Origin: Theobroma cacao
Taxonomy: Eukaryota > Streptophyta > Magnoliopsida > Malvales > Malvaceae
Length of the DNA stretch: 64,000 nucleotides
Assembly: GCF_000208745.1 (NCBI RefSeq)
Contig: NC_030857.1
Location: 10,239,995-10,303,994, forward strand
Reading direction: 5' to 3'
Positions 63,190 to 64,000 of this stretch are shown here, piece after piece (position 1 is the stretch's first letter; every line of letters begins with the position of its first letter). Both the position numbers and the translations under genes were made by a program. The notes below the pieces were generated by a model that saw nothing but the letters and a program-made list of their open reading frames with translations, did not search any database and was not told the origin of the DNA.

Positions 63190-63605
63190 TGTTAACTTTT
63201 AAGAGAAAAAAATAATAATCCTTAAGAATCAACATTGATAAGCAAAAGCAAAACAAGATGAAGAAGAAGACTCAGGTAATAAAAGTTGGAAATTCATATT
63301 CACAATGGCTAAAATAGTTGGTTTTAACATACTAGAGCAAATACAAAACAGTTTGAAATAGACCACACACAAGTTGTATGGTGCATTGCTAGATAAAAGG
63401 AAATATGTTGCGTGGCCATTACATCAAATGTGGCTAATAGCCAAATGAAATAAAAAACAACCTGAAATAGAATGAAACAAGAACACGTGCATAACACGAT
63501 GATCAAATAAGTAAAGAAAGCATGTGAAAATCATGTGATTGTCACTTTACCAAACAGTTTAAAAAAGTTCACGCCATACTATAATTTAACTGCCCACCTT
63601 CAACA
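63190..63605 (-). repeat. 5' LTR of the copia element
   Basis: 416 bp, TGTTGAAGG...GTTAACA in minus orientation, adjoining the primer-binding site. It retains about 50 bp that the 3' LTR has lost. Confidence 0.85.
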
Positions 63606-63866
63606 CAATTTTTATCTTTTACGAAAATTACCTTGAATTTTCTTCATGACAAAAGCCCATGTAACCTTATATCACCTACCATCGCAACAAACCTTTCCTG
63701 AGTTTTGCATTCTCTCCCATCATTGAAGCTACTTGAAAGTTCTAAAGATGAAAAATCAATTTAGTATATATAGTATCAAATAATATATTGAGGATTATTC
63801 TTAATTTACACAATTTTAATAATAACTTTTACAAGTATTTACAAAGCTATCATTTTTCCCTTAGTT
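63606..63866. other. Spacer between two copia elements
   Basis: AT-rich non-coding sequence. It lies just downstream of the second copia polyprotein stop, so it is probably part of that element's 3' end, but no LTR boundary could be set. Confidence 0.35.
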
Positions 63867-64000
63867 TCATTCTTCACATTTGCTCTCAAGAGAAGCATGA
63901 ATGTCCATAATGCTCATCTTGCCTATCAAATGGTAGAACTGTATAGGTTGCAATGCTTTTGTGAACATGTTTGCCAATTGATTCTTGTAAAAACATGTTT
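63867..64000 (-). pseudogene. 3' end of a second copia polyprotein (partial)
   Basis: Open minus-strand frame of 43 codons running off the window and ending with TGA at 63867-63869. It contains NQLANMFTKALQ, the C-terminal RNase H signature of copia polyproteins, followed by a tail ending SKCEE. It differs from the tail of the 58-63.6 kb element, so it is a separate copia family in the same orientation. Intactness beyond the window is unknown. Confidence 0.8.

Larger units (their letters stand above)
58060..63605 (-). mobile_element. Ty1/copia retrotransposon, degenerate, with both LTRs
   Basis: In minus orientation the order is 5' LTR (63190-63605), tRNA-Met-type primer-binding site, gag, zinc knuckle, protease, integrase, reverse transcriptase, RNase H, 3' LTR (about 58060-58414). 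Gene order with integrase before reverse transcriptase is diagnostic of copia. Both LTRs have TGTT...AACA-type ends, with the 3' copy slightly mutated. Flanking pentamers are CATTT (58055-58059) and CAATT (63606-63610), a weak target duplication. Many stops and frameshifts, LTR divergence and an internal 733-bp insertion show that it is old and inactive. Confidence 0.92.

Noticed and set aside
1..64000. CRISPR arrays, operons, riboswitches, tRNA, rRNA and known plant microRNAs
   Set aside because: None was recognised on either strand by eye; the direct repeats present are minisatellite, microsatellite or transposon-derived. Small unknown RNAs cannot be excluded.

Overview
This is a plant nuclear window, from a eudicot and probably a woody one. 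It is AT-rich, has GT-AG introns, long intergenic spacers full of simple repeats, LTR retrotransposons, and typical plant gene families. I cannot name the species. No bacterial or phage features, CRISPR array, tRNA or rRNA gene was seen.

Layout. 1-6.8 kb is repeat-derived: an inverted, degenerate minisatellite (741-1172), then a long solo LTR (2874-5988) with TG...CA ends and a perfect 5-bp target duplication GTTAA, which encloses a 727-base assembly gap. 6.8-13.8 kb holds a tandem pair of G-type (bulb-lectin) receptor-like kinase genes on the + strand. The upstream copy (6845-9476) is dead, with a lectin deletion, stops, frameshifts, a 35-bp poly(A)-containing microinsertion and a 406-bp solo LTR in the kinase catalytic loop. 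The downstream copy (11469-13797) is intact except for a one-base frameshift in the transmembrane segment. 14.9-17.2 kb is a six-exon gene for a 253-aa single-RRM protein of the plant NSR/RBP1 type. 23.2-24.4 kb is a classical extensin gene (249 aa) with a probable 3'UTR intron. 24.4-37.2 kb is gene-poor, with a 374-bp tandem duplication, microsatellites and a transposon-like non-coding stretch. 37.2-50.0 kb (- strand) is a 15-exon gene for a 547-aa ACT-domain Raf-like protein kinase of the STY8/17/46 type. All its exon junctions could be placed and join in frame. 50-58 kb is intergenic. 58.06-63.6 kb is a degenerate Ty1/copia retrotransposon (- strand) with two LTRs, a primer-binding site and broken gag-pol, interrupted by a 733-bp inverted-repeat insertion. 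The last 134 bases are the 3' end of a second copia polyprotein on the same strand.

How the genes relate. They are independent plant genes, not an operon or pathway. The receptor kinases would act at the plasma membrane in surface sensing, the extensin in the cell wall, the RRM protein in the nucleus, and the ACT-Raf kinase in the cytosol. The window's main story is genome dynamics: a receptor-kinase tandem duplicate dying by several mechanisms, and nested retrotransposons. I found no convincing novel molecular system. The best leads are the frameshifted receptor kinase, the poly(A) microinsertion and the inverted minisatellite.
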